64,000 nt of DNA from Clostridium facile (GCF_014297275.1 NZ_JACOQK010000001.1:1736001-1800000), one strand, 5' to 3'; positions 26,909 to 35,505 are shown, counted from the stretch's first letter. The notes: generated by a model from the sequence alone, not told the origin. Program-made: numbers and translations.

Positions 26909-27994
26909 TTATGCTTCAGATTCTGCCGCTAATTTTGCTGCCTGGTCCGCTGTTACCAGAGCATCAATGATCTCGTCAATATCCCCGTTTAAATTTTGTT
27001 CCAAATGGTAGAGGGTTAAACCAATTCTATGGTCGGTTACACGACCCTGTGGGAAGTTATAAGTTCGAATCCGTTCAGAACGGTCACCGGTTCCCACTTG
27101 CGCTTTTCGTTCCGAAGCAATTTTGTCATTTGCTTCCTGCATCGCCTGTTCATATAAACGGGTACGGAGGATTTTCATCGCTTTTTCTCTGTTTTTGTGC
27201 TGGCTTCGTTCATCCTGGCATTCTACTACCAGCCCTGTTGGAAGGTAGGTCAGACGGATAGCGGATTCCGTTTTGTTGACATGCTGCCCGCCGGCACCGC
27301 TGGCACGGAAGGTATCCACCTTAATATCAGTTGGGTTAATATCAAATTCCACTTCTTCTGCTTCTGGAAGCACCGCCACAGTTACGGTAGAAGTATGGAT
27401 GCGTCCCTGAGTTTCTGTTTCTGGTACACGCTGTACACGATGTACCCCGCTTTCAAATTTCAAACGGGAATAAGCGCCTTCTCCTTCCACTTCAAAACAA
27501 ACTTCTTTAAAGCCACCGATTTCGGTCTCATTGGCGCTTAAAATCTCTGTTTTCCAGTGTTTGGATTCCGCATACATGGTGTACATGCGGTATAAGTCGT
27601 AGGCAAACAGGGCTGCTTCATCACCGCCTGCACCGCCACGAATTTCTACAATAACGTTTTTATCATCATTCGGATCTTTTGGCAACAACAGGATTTTCAA
27701 TTCTTCCCCTAGTTCTTCCAGTTTCTTTATTCCTTCATTATATTCTTCCTGCACCATTTCTTTGAATTCTTTATCAATTTCTGGATCGTGCAACATGGAT
27801 TGTGCGTCGTCTACATCCTGCTGTACTTTTTGACGTTCCTGGTATTTTTCTACAATTGGGGTCAAATTTTTCAATTCTTTCATCAAATCACGGTAAACCG
27901 CCTGATTATTCACCACATCTGGGTCCATCAACTGGTTATTAATATCTTGGTAGTGTTTTTCAATCGCGCCAAGTTTATCTAAAATATCTGCCAT
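26909..27994 (-). CDS. prfA: Peptide chain release factor 1
   Basis: 361 residues. RF1 terminates translation at UAA and UAG. The catalytic GGQ is in ASGAGGQHVNKTESAIRL. The codon-reading tripeptide region is the expected segment around VQRVPETETQGRIHTS. The QDERSQHKNREKAM motif follows. ATG at 27994 has GGAGAAC. It is first of the prfA-tsaC-coaE-SLT-M18 series, with gaps of 4 to 20 bp. Confidence 0.97.
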   Translation of the reverse strand: MADILDKLGAIEKHYQDINNQLMDPDVVNNQAVYRDLMKELKNLTPIVEKYQERQKVQQDVDDAQSMLHDPEIDKEFKEMVQEEYNEGIKKLEELGEELKILLLPKDPNDDKNVIVEIRGGAGGDEAALFAYDLYRMYTMYAESKHWKTEILSANETEIGGFKEVCFEVEGEGAYSRLKFESGVHRVQRVPETETQGRIHTSTVTVAVLPEAEEVEFDINPTDIKVDTFRASGAGGQHVNKTESAIRLTYLPTGLVVECQDERSQHKNREKAMKILRTRLYEQAMQEANDKIASERKAQVGTGDRSERIRTYNFPQGRVTDHRIGLTLYHLEQNLNGDIDEIIDALVTADQAAKLAAESEA

Positions 27995-28057
27995 AAAAAT
28001 GTTCTCCTTTATTCTTCTACAAAATGATTGATGTGTTACAAATAAAAGCCAGCCCCG

Positions 28058-28249
28058 CTACAAATCAGGGTCGGGACGAAGAATTTTTTTTATATTTTTT
28101 TCCACTTTTGCTCGAGGTAACATCACTTCACGACCACAGGTTTTACAGCGGATTTTAATATCCATCCCGGTACGCAATACGGTAAATTCCTTTTCCCCAC
28201 AAGGATGCTGCTTTTTCATCACCAAAGTATCTCCTACTTGTATATCCAC
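28058..28249 (-). CDS. DUF951 family protein
   Basis: 63 residues starting with GTG at 28249 (AAAGGCGGTGG upstream), the usual size for DUF951. The N-terminal DIQVGDTLVMKKQHPCG and the CKTCGREV pair, together with the upstream Cys, make a four-element zinc-ribbon-like pattern. The end is RAKVEKNIKKIL. These proteins are widespread in Firmicutes near prfA or ychF, and their function is unknown. Confidence 0.9.
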   Translation of the reverse strand: MDIQVGDTLVMKKQHPCGEKEFTVLRTGMDIKIRCKTCGREVMLPRAKVEKNIKKILRPDPDL

Positions 28250-28408
28250 GAATCCACCGCCTTTCTTGTTATTCACATTCTAATACTAGTTTATTATACC
28301 ATTAAACCCAGTAAATAGGCAAGATTTTCTATCATAGGATTCAAAAAAAAGATCAAAATAAGAAAGAGAGTTATCTCTATTAAAGAATTTTGGAAAGAAG
28401 GATGCTTT

Positions 28409-28747
28409 ATGAATCAAACGGTATACGCACATTTTACTGACCATCAGACCGCCATGCAGGCTTTGCGGGATGCCAAACAGCACTTTGCCATACAACAGGC
28501 AGATTGTTCTGGAAGTTCCAACGTTTCTGCAGCGGTTACCATGGATGTGCCCCCCGAAAAATTTGCCGACCAAACGGTGGGTGGAATTTCCGCACCGGTG
28601 TATATGACTGGACCAAACACCAAAGCTTCTGTCACCCTGGATCAGAGCGGCGACTATACCGTTGCGCTAACAGCGGATGAACAGGAATCTAAAACAGTTG
28701 CTTTGTTTTTACAAGCAAGAGGCGGACAAAATGTAAAAATCCGATAG
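28409..28747 (+). CDS. Hypothetical protein, 112 aa
   Basis: ATG at 28409 follows GAAAGAAGGATG. A small soluble protein, with an N-terminal stretch (TVYAHFTDHQTAMQALRDA) resembling the first strand-helix of ferredoxin-like stress proteins such as the YflT type, then beta-rich sequence. One Cys. Base composition is more G+C rich than its neighbours. It is immediately upstream of the S1-domain gene, and the two may share a transcript. No function assigned. Confidence 0.65.
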   Translation: MNQTVYAHFTDHQTAMQALRDAKQHFAIQQADCSGSSNVSAAVTMDVPPEKFADQTVGGISAPVYMTGPNTKASVTLDQSGDYTVALTADEQESKTVALFLQARGGQNVKIR

Positions 28748-28761
28748 CCAAATACGCATAA

Positions 28762-28818
28762 GTTATAAAACCTCCGAATACACTGGAATATCTGAAAAAA
28801 TCAAGGAGGTTTTATAAC
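28762..28818 (+). promoter_or_regulatory. RBS-sequestering hairpin before the S1-domain gene
   Basis: GTTATAAAACCTCC (28762-28775) and GGAGGTTTTATAAC (28805-28818) are a perfect 14-bp inverted repeat with a 29-nt loop. The right arm contains the Shine-Dalgarno GGAGG of the gene starting at 28820, so the folded leader would hide the ribosome site. There is no T-run, so it is not a terminator. Confidence 0.75.
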
Positions 28819-28819
28819 A

Positions 28820-29755
28820 ATGCGATTTTATCCAGAAGGATTGCTTTACCATCAGCCGGAAAACAAACTGGGGATTTCTACTCCATTCCAGCTGAAAGAA
28901 AGTATGGCATCCCAAAAAATATTGGAAAGCAAAGCGATCCTCTGCGACAGCCAGCACAACCTTGTGGTACAACTGGGCTGTATGAAAGGGTTCATCCCCC
29001 GGGAAGAAGGGGCAATCGGTATCGGGGAGGGCACCACAAAGGATATTGCGTTAATTTCCAAAGTAAACAAGCCAGTATGTTTTGTAGTAACCGGTTTTCA
29101 AGAACAAAATGGGGAAACCATAGCTTTACTATCCCGCAGGAAAGCGCAACAGATTTGTTATAGGGAATACATAAATCAACTAGCTCCAGGGGATATCATC
29201 CCCGCTGTTGTTACTCACTTGGAACCTTTTGGTTGTTTTGTGGATATTGGTTGTGGCATTCCCTCATTAATTCCCATTGATGCGATTTCTGTTTCCCGAA
29301 TCTCCCATCCAAAAGACCGTTTTTGGGTTGGACAGGAAATTCGCACCATTGTCCGTTCCTTGGACGAAAATGGGAGGGTATTCCTATCTCACAAAGAGCT
29401 GCTTGGAACCTGGGAGCAAAATGTTTCCCAATTCCATGCTGGTGAAACTGTGGGCGGTATCGTCCGTTCCATAGAGAGCTATGGTATCTTTGTGGAACTT
29501 ACACCAAACCTGGCTGGTTTAGCGGAATACAAAGAAGGGGTACAGGCAGGGCAAAATGCCAGCATTTATATTAAAAGCCTTATCCCGGAAAAAATGAAAA
29601 TTAAGTTAATTATTGTAGATGCATTTGATGCTCCTCCTACCAAACCGGAAGTACAATATTTTATTGATGAGGGGCATATCGACCATTGGTGCTATTCCCC
29701 CGACTGTTGCAGTAGGATGATTGAGACAAATTTCCAGTTTCCATTAGAGGAATAA
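28820..29755 (+). CDS. S1 RNA-binding domain protein, 311 aa
   Basis: Three S1-like OB folds: a degenerate first one (about 30-105, with GCMKGFIPREEGAIG), a clear second (about 112-185, GDIIPAVVTHLEPFGCFVDIG to VFLSHKELLG) and a third (about 195-260, GETVGGIVRSIESYGIFVEL). It ends with a conserved-looking tail GHIDHWCYSPDCCSRMIET. It is an RNA-binding protein related to ribosomal protein S1 but shorter; the target RNA is unknown. Its own ribosome site lies in a strong hairpin, which suggests control of its translation. The last 95 bp overlap the convergent 29661-30467 gene. Confidence 0.88.
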   Translation: MRFYPEGLLYHQPENKLGISTPFQLKESMASQKILESKAILCDSQHNLVVQLGCMKGFIPREEGAIGIGEGTTKDIALISKVNKPVCFVVTGFQEQNGETIALLSRRKAQQICYREYINQLAPGDIIPAVVTHLEPFGCFVDIGCGIPSLIPIDAISVSRISHPKDRFWVGQEIRTIVRSLDENGRVFLSHKELLGTWEQNVSQFHAGETVGGIVRSIESYGIFVELTPNLAGLAEYKEGVQAGQNASIYIKSLIPEKMKIKLIIVDAFDAPPTKPEVQYFIDEGHIDHWCYSPDCCSRMIETNFQFPLEE

Positions 29756-30467
29756 TACCACCAATATCATAAAGCTGGCTAGCACTTCCTTCTACAATAG
29801 ATACGCCATGTTTTTCACAAAATCTGCGGATGGTTTCCCCATCTGGATGGGAACACAGTTTTCCCGTCAGATAAAGCAGATTTTCCGCTATTTTTCCACA
29901 GCAGCCACCAATAAACCCAGTATCATAACCTGGTAATTCAATCCATCCGCTTTGTATTTTTAACACATCAAATCCAAACTGTTGAAATTTCCGGAACAAC
30001 CCAACATCCGCGGTAATCACCGCATTCTGTTGCACAATAGCTACTGAACACTTGGTATATCCTTGTTTGACCGAAATTTTCGTACAATTTTGTAAGCCAA
30101 TTTCCAACCCAGGTGAATCCTGATGAAACCTGCCGAATAAATAACCTCCAACACGGCAGCTATCATACAGGATATCACCTGGGTATTTTGCTGTTAAACG
30201 GATTTTTGGTGGAATAATAGAAGCTCCATACTGTTTCAATAATTCCCCTACCTCTGATTGGTAAACCGCTACTTGTTCCCGCTGGATATGTTGTAATAAC
30301 AAATCAGCATGGGAACATACTGGTTTTGCCAAATCATCACAGGGAGGGATAGGAATCACCGTAATCCCTTTTTCCTGTAAATCCTGTATCACCCAATCCG
30401 CTAAACTTGATACTGCTGTCAAACTTACTTTCGACTGGGGCAAATGGGGAGTTTCAATCCATTTCAT
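29661..30467 (-). CDS. DUF6873-like (GME-fold) protein
   Basis: 268 residues. The pattern of CSHADLLLQH, GASIIPP, YPGDILYDSCRVGGYLFG, a central QGYTKCSVAIV and GFIGGCCGKI fits the clostridial DUF6873 family, thought to adopt the guanidino-group-modifying (GME) fold of amidinotransferases. Whether it is catalytic is not known. It follows the MacB-like permease gene by 36 bp and may be transcribed with it. Its 3' end overlaps the opposing S1 gene by 95 bp. Confidence 0.65.
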   Translation of the reverse strand: MKWIETPHLPQSKVSLTAVSSLADWVIQDLQEKGITVIPIPPCDDLAKPVCSHADLLLQHIQREQVAVYQSEVGELLKQYGASIIPPKIRLTAKYPGDILYDSCRVGGYLFGRFHQDSPGLEIGLQNCTKISVKQGYTKCSVAIVQQNAVITADVGLFRKFQQFGFDVLKIQSGWIELPGYDTGFIGGCCGKIAENLLYLTGKLCSHPDGETIRRFCEKHGVSIVEGSASQLYDIGGIIPLMETGNLSQSSYCNSRGNSTNGRYAPHQ

Positions 30468-30503
30468 CGTCTCACCTATTATGTATCCCCTTGTTAAAGG
30501 GGG

Positions 30504-31682
30504 TTATTCGGAACGGAGTGCTTCTACTGGATTTAAGTCGGCTGCCCTTCTCGCTGGATAGACGCCAAACAGCATCCCTATTCCACAGGAAAAGCCCAAG
30601 CAGGTAAAAAGTAGTTTCCAATTCCAAAAAAATGAAAATCCAAACAATCGGCATCCAGCAATCACACAGGCTGTCCCAATTACAATTCCTATTATACTGC
30701 CAAATAGACAAATAAAAAAGGATTCGGATAAAAATTCACATAAAATTCTTCCTTTGGAAGCACCAATAGCTTTTTTGATACCAATCTCTTTTTTCCGCTC
30801 CTGTACTGATGTCATCATCACAGTCATAATCGAAATACCGGATACCAACAGAGAAATCCCACCAATTAACGCAAGTACACCAGTTACTGTATTCAATATT
30901 CCGTTGAGTTTATCCTTTTGCTGCACCAAGTTTTGTACGGAAACATTTCCTTCACCCAACTGCTGTTCCAATTCTGTTTGCAACTGGGTAATATCGTTGC
31001 TATCATCCACCAGCTTAATCATAATCTGATCATATCCCTTGGCATTATATCCTTTTTGTATCGTGGTAATGGGGGCATAAAGAAAACAAGGGATATATTC
31101 TCCCATCATCCCCTGTAACATATTTCCACCAGAAGCCACTACCCCTACCACTGTAAAATCCTGTTCTACTCCATTTAATTGAATCGAAATTTCTTTTCCA
31201 ACAATATTACTTCTGCCATACATATTTTTCGCATAGCTTTCATCTACAATACAGTTTGTTTCTTGACCGTTTATATCTGCCTGGTTTAACATTCTGCCAT
31301 GTAATAAATCTAAAGAAACCATAGATTCTACCGTTTTGTCCACTCCAAACACCACACACTGGTCACTATTTCCGTGTGCGGATACAGTGGAGTATTTCAT
31401 CATCAGAGGCATAGATTGTTTGACCACAGGATTTTTCTGGACAAGCTGGAGCTGTTCTTCCCCTATAGTTTTACTAGTTTTGCTGCTGTCCACTCCAATC
31501 ATAACACCATCTATTCCTATACTGTTGAGTTCCTGGTTAATGACATCTTTTCCTACATCTCCAATAGAAGAAATAATTACAACTGAAAACACTCCAATGG
31601 CTACTCCTAACATTGTCAATACAGAACGGGCTTTTTTGCGGAAAATACTTTTTAAACTGTCAGCCAATACCCCCACATTCAT
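30504..31682 (-). CDS. MacB/FtsX-type ABC permease (no ATPase domain)
   Basis: About 392 residues. One N-terminal membrane helix (about 10-45, KKARSVLTMLGVAIGVF) is followed by a large extracytoplasmic MacB_PCD domain (about 45-270). Three C-terminal helices form the FtsX domain (MMTSVQERKKEIGIKKAIGAS, then the final VYPARRAADLNPVEALRSE). The ATG at 31682 overlaps the adaptor's stop (ATGA). A GTG six bases further has better SD spacing (GGAGG then 7 nt). There is no ATP-binding gene beside it, so the ATPase must be encoded elsewhere. Confidence 0.9.
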   Translation of the reverse strand: MNVGVLADSLKSIFRKKARSVLTMLGVAIGVFSVVIISSIGDVGKDVINQELNSIGIDGVMIGVDSSKTSKTIGEEQLQLVQKNPVVKQSMPLMMKYSTVSAHGNSDQCVVFGVDKTVESMVSLDLLHGRMLNQADINGQETNCIVDESYAKNMYGRSNIVGKEISIQLNGVEQDFTVVGVVASGGNMLQGMMGEYIPCFLYAPITTIQKGYNAKGYDQIMIKLVDDSNDITQLQTELEQQLGEGNVSVQNLVQQKDKLNGILNTVTGVLALIGGISLLVSGISIMTVMMTSVQERKKEIGIKKAIGASKGRILCEFLSESFFICLFGSIIGIVIGTACVIAGCRLFGFSFFWNWKLLFTCLGFSCGIGMLFGVYPARRAADLNPVEALRSE

Positions 31683-32647
31683 TCCTCCTTTAGTTTTACA
31701 TAGCAATTATTTGTCTGGAGGGAAGAAGCGGAACGGATAATCCAATCTTCCTTGGAAACTCCACTTAAAATTTCGATTCCATTTTTGGTTTCTTGCCCCG
31801 TTTTTACCGGCCTCATTACTGCCCTGCCGTCCTGGTAGCAAAATACATATTCTGTTCCATCATCCAGTTGGTTGACAGATTCATATGGGAGCATCATTCC
31901 TGTGCGTTCTGGTTGGGTAGTAATGGTTGCCGTAACATGGCTACCTAATGTAATATCTTCTGGGGCATTATCGATAGAGATTTCTACTTGTACCCCAGTT
32001 TGTGTACTTAGCCCCTCTGTTTTTGTGGTAGTTGCGGGATAAATTTTTTGTACGGTTCCAGAATAAGATTGTTTTCCGAGAGACTTACCCGAAATTTTCA
32101 CCTGCTGCCCAATCTGAACCTGGCTAACATCGTCCTCATTTACAAATGCTTTTACTTGTAATTGGCTGGAATCTGCAATTGTAACCACCGCGTTTCCCAT
32201 ACTGGATAACATGCCTTCCTGTAAGGAAATCGAAGTAATGGTTCCGGTAGCGTTAGCGATAATCTGTTCTGGAAAATCAGAAATCTTTTCATCAAAGCTG
32301 CTTCCAGCTAACAAAGCAGAAAAATCAGTATTGCCGATGTTTTTTTGAATACTTGCCATAGCGGATACTGTTTGTTCGGTATCCACTAAAGCCAATACCT
32401 GGCCAACCTCTACCCAATCCCCTACCGATACATTCACCTGACTTGGGACGACGGGATAATCCAAAATATAATCTTTTTGATGAATGGGTCGGATTTCTCC
32501 AGTTGCTTTAACGGTTTCGGAATAGGATTGTTCTTTTACTTTAGTGACCTCTACTACTGGAATCCCTGCAACAATCCAGTTTGGAATCCAAATTGCCGCC
32601 ATAATTAGTATTCCTGTTAGAATCGTTAGTCGAATGTATTTTTTCAT
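31679..32647 (-). CDS. HlyD/MacA-type membrane fusion (adaptor) protein
   Basis: About 322 residues. An N-terminal membrane anchor (about 5-25) is followed by a biotinyl-lipoyl-like half-motif (VSVGDWVEVGQVLALVDTEQ), a short helical hairpin, the second half-motif (TSISLQEGMLSS), a beta barrel and a membrane-proximal domain. It is the partner of the permease that follows with a 4-bp overlap. Together they resemble MacAB-type export of peptides, lipids or drugs. ATG at 32647 lies 8 nt after GGAG. Confidence 0.88.
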   Translation of the reverse strand: MKKYIRLTILTGILIMAAIWIPNWIVAGIPVVEVTKVKEQSYSETVKATGEIRPIHQKDYILDYPVVPSQVNVSVGDWVEVGQVLALVDTEQTVSAMASIQKNIGNTDFSALLAGSSFDEKISDFPEQIIANATGTITSISLQEGMLSSMGNAVVTIADSSQLQVKAFVNEDDVSQVQIGQQVKISGKSLGKQSYSGTVQKIYPATTTKTEGLSTQTGVQVEISIDNAPEDITLGSHVTATITTQPERTGMMLPYESVNQLDDGTEYVFCYQDGRAVMRPVKTGQETKNGIEILSGVSKEDWIIRSASSLQTNNCYVKLKEE

Positions 32648-32809
32648 CTGTTTCACTCCGCTCCCTATATGTTATTCTGTAGATTCCAATGATGCTTTAG
32701 CCAGATTTATTGTTTACTTGATTATGGAGAATATGCAGTAAAATAGAATGTATATTTCCATGAAAACACTACACAATAATGGTAACCAAAAACAAGGGAG
32801 GTTTTGTAC

Positions 32810-32974
32810 GTGAACCTGGTTCCATGTGCCAGTCCATGTATCCATCAAAAAGACGGATATTGCCAGTTAAATCATCCTGTTCCTGTTACTGGGAGCGCAG
32901 TAGATGGCTGTTGCTATTTTACCCCCAAAAAAACCGATAAACTGCAGGATTCCTTACCAAATTTAGATGGTTAA
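32810..32974 (+). CDS. Small cysteine-rich protein, 54 aa
   Basis: A GTG start at 32810 after AAGGGAGG, stop at 32974. Five cysteines in a CxxxC...C...CC pattern (PCASPCIHQKDGYC, then DGCCYF) suggest metal or Fe-S binding. Tiny proteins of this pattern occur in Clostridia, often mis-named as hydroxymyristoyl-ACP dehydratase. The SD of the next gene begins at its stop codon, so it is probably coupled to the DUF1622 gene. Confidence 0.72.
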   Translation: MNLVPCASPCIHQKDGYCQLNHPVPVTGSAVDGCCYFTPKKTDKLQDSLPNLDG

Positions 32975-32986
32975 GGAGGGGCTATC

Positions 32987-33358
32987 TTGGAATTTTTACA
33001 CCAACTATTACTACAAATTGTAAACGCAGCGATTCTGTTATTAGAGTTTATTGGCGTCATTGTGATTATTTTATCGGGAATTTCCGGATTTTTTCAATAT
33101 ATCAAACACAATCCCTTTACTCGTTTAAACTTAGCAAAGGGATTGGCAATGGGCCTGGAATTTAAACTGGGCAGTGAAATACTCCGTACCGTTGTTGTAC
33201 GGGACTGGAACGAAATCATCACAGTAGGTGCAATTATCATTCTGCGTGCTTCCCTCTCCCTGTTTATCCATTGGGAAATTAAAACAGAGGAACAGCATCA
33301 TATTCCAAAACAAAATCATTCTGAACTGGAGAAAAAAACATCCAATGGTAATGAATAA
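32987..33358 (+). CDS. DUF1622 family membrane protein
   Basis: 123 residues with three membrane segments (about 10-35, 50-66 weak, 78-93), starting with TTG at 32987 after AAGGAGGGG. The pattern LLLEFIGVIVIILSGI, LAKGLAMGLEFKLGSEILRTVV and ITVGAIIILRASLSL is that of DUF1622, a family of unknown function found across bacteria. It shares an operon with the small Cys-rich gene. Confidence 0.87.
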   Translation: MEFLHQLLLQIVNAAILLLEFIGVIVIILSGISGFFQYIKHNPFTRLNLAKGLAMGLEFKLGSEILRTVVVRDWNEIITVGAIIILRASLSLFIHWEIKTEEQHHIPKQNHSELEKKTSNGNE

Positions 33359-33377
33359 GCTATTGGATTATTTTTTG

Positions 33378-33430
33378 TTGACAAACATACTGTTGGTATG
33401 TTATATTAGATACATACTATTAGTATGTAT
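33378..33430 (+). promoter_or_regulatory. tetR promoter with two operator palindromes
   Basis: A perfect TTGACA (33378-33383) has a -10-like TTATAT about 17 bp downstream (33401-33406). Palindrome AACATAC-TGTTG-GTATGTT (33384-33402) fills the spacer. A second, with 9-bp arms ATACATACT and AGTATGTAT (33410-33430), lies at the expected start of transcription. Both share the ATAC-5 bp-GTAT core. This is a strong sign of autorepression. Confidence 0.8.
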
Positions 33431-33443
33431 TGAGGTGGCATTT

Positions 33444-34097
33444 ATGGCACGAAATAAATATCCAGAAGAAACAGTACAATTGATTTTGTCTACCGCAGCA
33501 CGATTGTTTGTGGAAAAAGGGTATGAGCATACTTCTATCCAAGATATCATTAACCATCTTGGTGGGCTAAGCAAAGGGGCAATTTACCATCATTTTAAAT
33601 CCAAAGAAGAAATTTTAATCGCAGTCGTAGATCAAATGTGTGCGGGAATTGAAGAAATGATGGCTGAAATCTGTGAAAACCCAAATTTAACAGGAAAAGA
33701 AAAACTTCGCCAGATGTTTTGGGCTTCTATTAACCGTCCTGGTCAAGAAAAAATTTTTCGAACAGCACCAAATTTTATGGACAATTCCAGATTATTTATT
33801 TTGATGATACAGGATGTAATGCAAGAAATTGCACCAAAGTTTATCCAGCCTGTTATTGAAGCTGGTGTACAGGATGGTTCTATCCAGACCAAATACCCAC
33901 AGCAATTTGCGGAAGTTTCTATGCTGCTTACAAATATTTGGTTAAATCCATTGATTTTCCAGGACAACGCAGAAAATCTGACCAACAAATTTTATTTTTT
34001 AAAACATATGTTCCAATCACTTGGAGTAGATATGCTAGAAGATGAAATGTTGGATAAATTATTAGAATTTTGCACAGCATACCAAAAAAATCAATAA
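33444..34097 (+). CDS. TetR-family transcriptional regulator
   Basis: 217 residues. The N-terminal TetR helix-turn-helix covers about 10-58 (LILSTAARLFVEKGYEHTS then GLSKGAIYHHFKSKEEIL). The C-terminal ligand-binding domain is helical. ATG at 33444 follows GAGGTGG; the longer upstream frame runs through the operator DNA and is not coding. It sits before an MFS transporter with a related operator, so it most likely represses the transporter and itself until a ligand binds. Confidence 0.92.
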   Translation: MARNKYPEETVQLILSTAARLFVEKGYEHTSIQDIINHLGGLSKGAIYHHFKSKEEILIAVVDQMCAGIEEMMAEICENPNLTGKEKLRQMFWASINRPGQEKIFRTAPNFMDNSRLFILMIQDVMQEIAPKFIQPVIEAGVQDGSIQTKYPQQFAEVSMLLTNIWLNPLIFQDNAENLTNKFYFLKHMFQSLGVDMLEDEMLDKLLEFCTAYQKNQ

Positions 34098-34145
34098 AAA
34101 TGATAAGCTGCTTATTTATTATTTTTATTTTAGTTAAAGCTATAC

Positions 34146-34176
34146 CATTGGCATTTTATTTGCCAAGATGCCAATG
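34146..34176 (+). terminator. Stem-loop after tetR (possible weak terminator)
   Basis: 9-bp arms CATTGGCAT (34146-34154) and ATGCCAATG (34168-34176). A T-rich stretch begins about six bases after the stem. It overlaps the likely promoter of the MFS gene, so its role is uncertain. Confidence 0.4.
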
Positions 34177-34217
34177 ATGATTTATTTTTTACCAAAATAC
34201 ATACCAACGGTTGGTAT
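34160..34217 (+). promoter_or_regulatory. MFS promoter with downstream operator
   Basis: TTGCCA (34160-34165) and TATTTT (34183-34188) are 17 bp apart. The perfect palindrome ATACCAAC-G-GTTGGTAT (34201-34217) lies just after the expected start site and before the SD, where a bound repressor would block the transcript. It shares TTGGTAT with the first tetR operator. Confidence 0.65.
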
Positions 34218-34233
34218 TAAGGAGGAATTACCT

Positions 34234-35505
34234 ATGTCCAGTACAAAACATTTTTCCAAAGATTTTATTTTAGTAGTAATTGGCCAGATTATCTCCCTAT
34301 TTGGCAACAGCGTCCTTCGTTTTGTCTTACCGCTCCATCTATTAAATATTACAGGTTCCGCTGCTTTATATGGATTTGTGTCCGCTTTTTCCTTTATTCC
34401 TATGCTGGTAATGTCCCCTATTGGCGGTGTTGTCGCTGACCGCATCAATAAACGCAACATCATGGTAGGTTTGGACTTTTTTACTGGAGGAATTATTGCC
34501 ATCTTCTTTTTGGTATACCAGCAGTTTAACTTGGTCGTTCTCATTTTAATCGTATTGGTTTTATTATATGGGATTTCTGGAGCTTATCAGCCTTCTGTAC
34601 AAGCCAGCCTCCCATTCTTAGTATCTGAAAAAAAATTAGTTCCCGCCAATGCTATTATTAATATGGTTTCCTCTTTAGCAAATTTAATTGGACCCGTATT
34701 GGGCGGAATCCTATATAGTATGGCTGGTTTACGTACTATACTGGTAATTAGTACAATTTGTTTTATTTTTTCTGCTGTTATGGAGTTATTTATTCACATA
34801 CCATTTCGTCCCATGCCACAAAAAAACTCTATTGTACATATTTTAACCGGAGACTTAAAGCAAAGCCTTACTTTTATCATAAAAACTCGCCCTATTATTG
34901 GAAAAATTGTTGTAATAATTGCCTTATTTAATTTATTTTTATCCGCTATTTTAATTATCGGTATTCCTGTAATCGTCAAACAGGTTCTTCCATTGAAAGG
35001 TTTTAATACCGATGAAATGTTAGGATATATTCAGGGGATTATGGCACTGGGAGGATTATCAGGCGGACTTTTTGCCAGCACAGCTAGTAAAAAATTAAAG
35101 GTACAATCCGTTTGGAAATTATTATTAATAGGCAGCTTTTTGTTATTGCCAATGGGGATTATACTATTTTTGCCGCTACAGGGTATCCTGCAATATGGTA
35201 TTTTCAGCGTTTGCTGTTTTGCGATGATGCTCATTTTTACCCTTACAACTGTGCAGTTAATGGCATATATTCAAACAATTACTCCAGAATATTTAATTGG
35301 AAAAGTAATTGCCTGGATCCTCTCTATTTCAGGCTGCTTCCAACCAATAGGTCAAGCACTTTATGGAGTATTATTTGAAAGTATGAAGCACTTTGAAGGA
35401 TTATTATTTCTTGGAGCTGCTATCATTGCAGCAGGTATTTCTATTTATTATAAAAAATTAAACAAACAACTAGTTTCAACTACCAATGAAAAAATAAAAC
35501 CTTGA
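34234..35505 (+). CDS. MFS efflux transporter
   Basis: 423 residues with about 12 membrane helices. The MFS loop 2-3 motif A reads GGVVADRINKRNIMVG. It resembles the MFS_3/macrolide-efflux (Mef) type that exports drugs or hydrophobic compounds. ATG at 34234 follows AAGGAGG; the upstream frame to 34168 runs across the operator and is not used. It is controlled by the TetR gene just before it. The substrate cannot be inferred. Confidence 0.9.
   Translation: MSSTKHFSKDFILVVIGQIISLFGNSVLRFVLPLHLLNITGSAALYGFVSAFSFIPMLVMSPIGGVVADRINKRNIMVGLDFFTGGIIAIFFLVYQQFNLVVLILIVLVLLYGISGAYQPSVQASLPFLVSEKKLVPANAIINMVSSLANLIGPVLGGILYSMAGLRTILVISTICFIFSAVMELFIHIPFRPMPQKNSIVHILTGDLKQSLTFIIKTRPIIGKIVVIIALFNLFLSAILIIGIPVIVKQVLPLKGFNTDEMLGYIQGIMALGGLSGGLFASTASKKLKVQSVWKLLLIGSFLLLPMGIILFLPLQGILQYGIFSVCCFAMMLIFTLTTVQLMAYIQTITPEYLIGKVIAWILSISGCFQPIGQALYGVLFESMKHFEGLLFLGAAIIAAGISIYYKKLNKQLVSTTNEKIKP

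Noticed and set aside
33228..33443. Extended N-terminus for the TetR protein
   Set aside because: The upstream frame overlaps the DUF1622 gene and the operators; the ATG at 33444 with GAGGTGG begins exactly at the TetR domain.
34182..35234. Minus-strand frames opposite the MFS gene
   Set aside because: Shadows of the hydrophobic plus-strand protein, without ribosome sites or domains.
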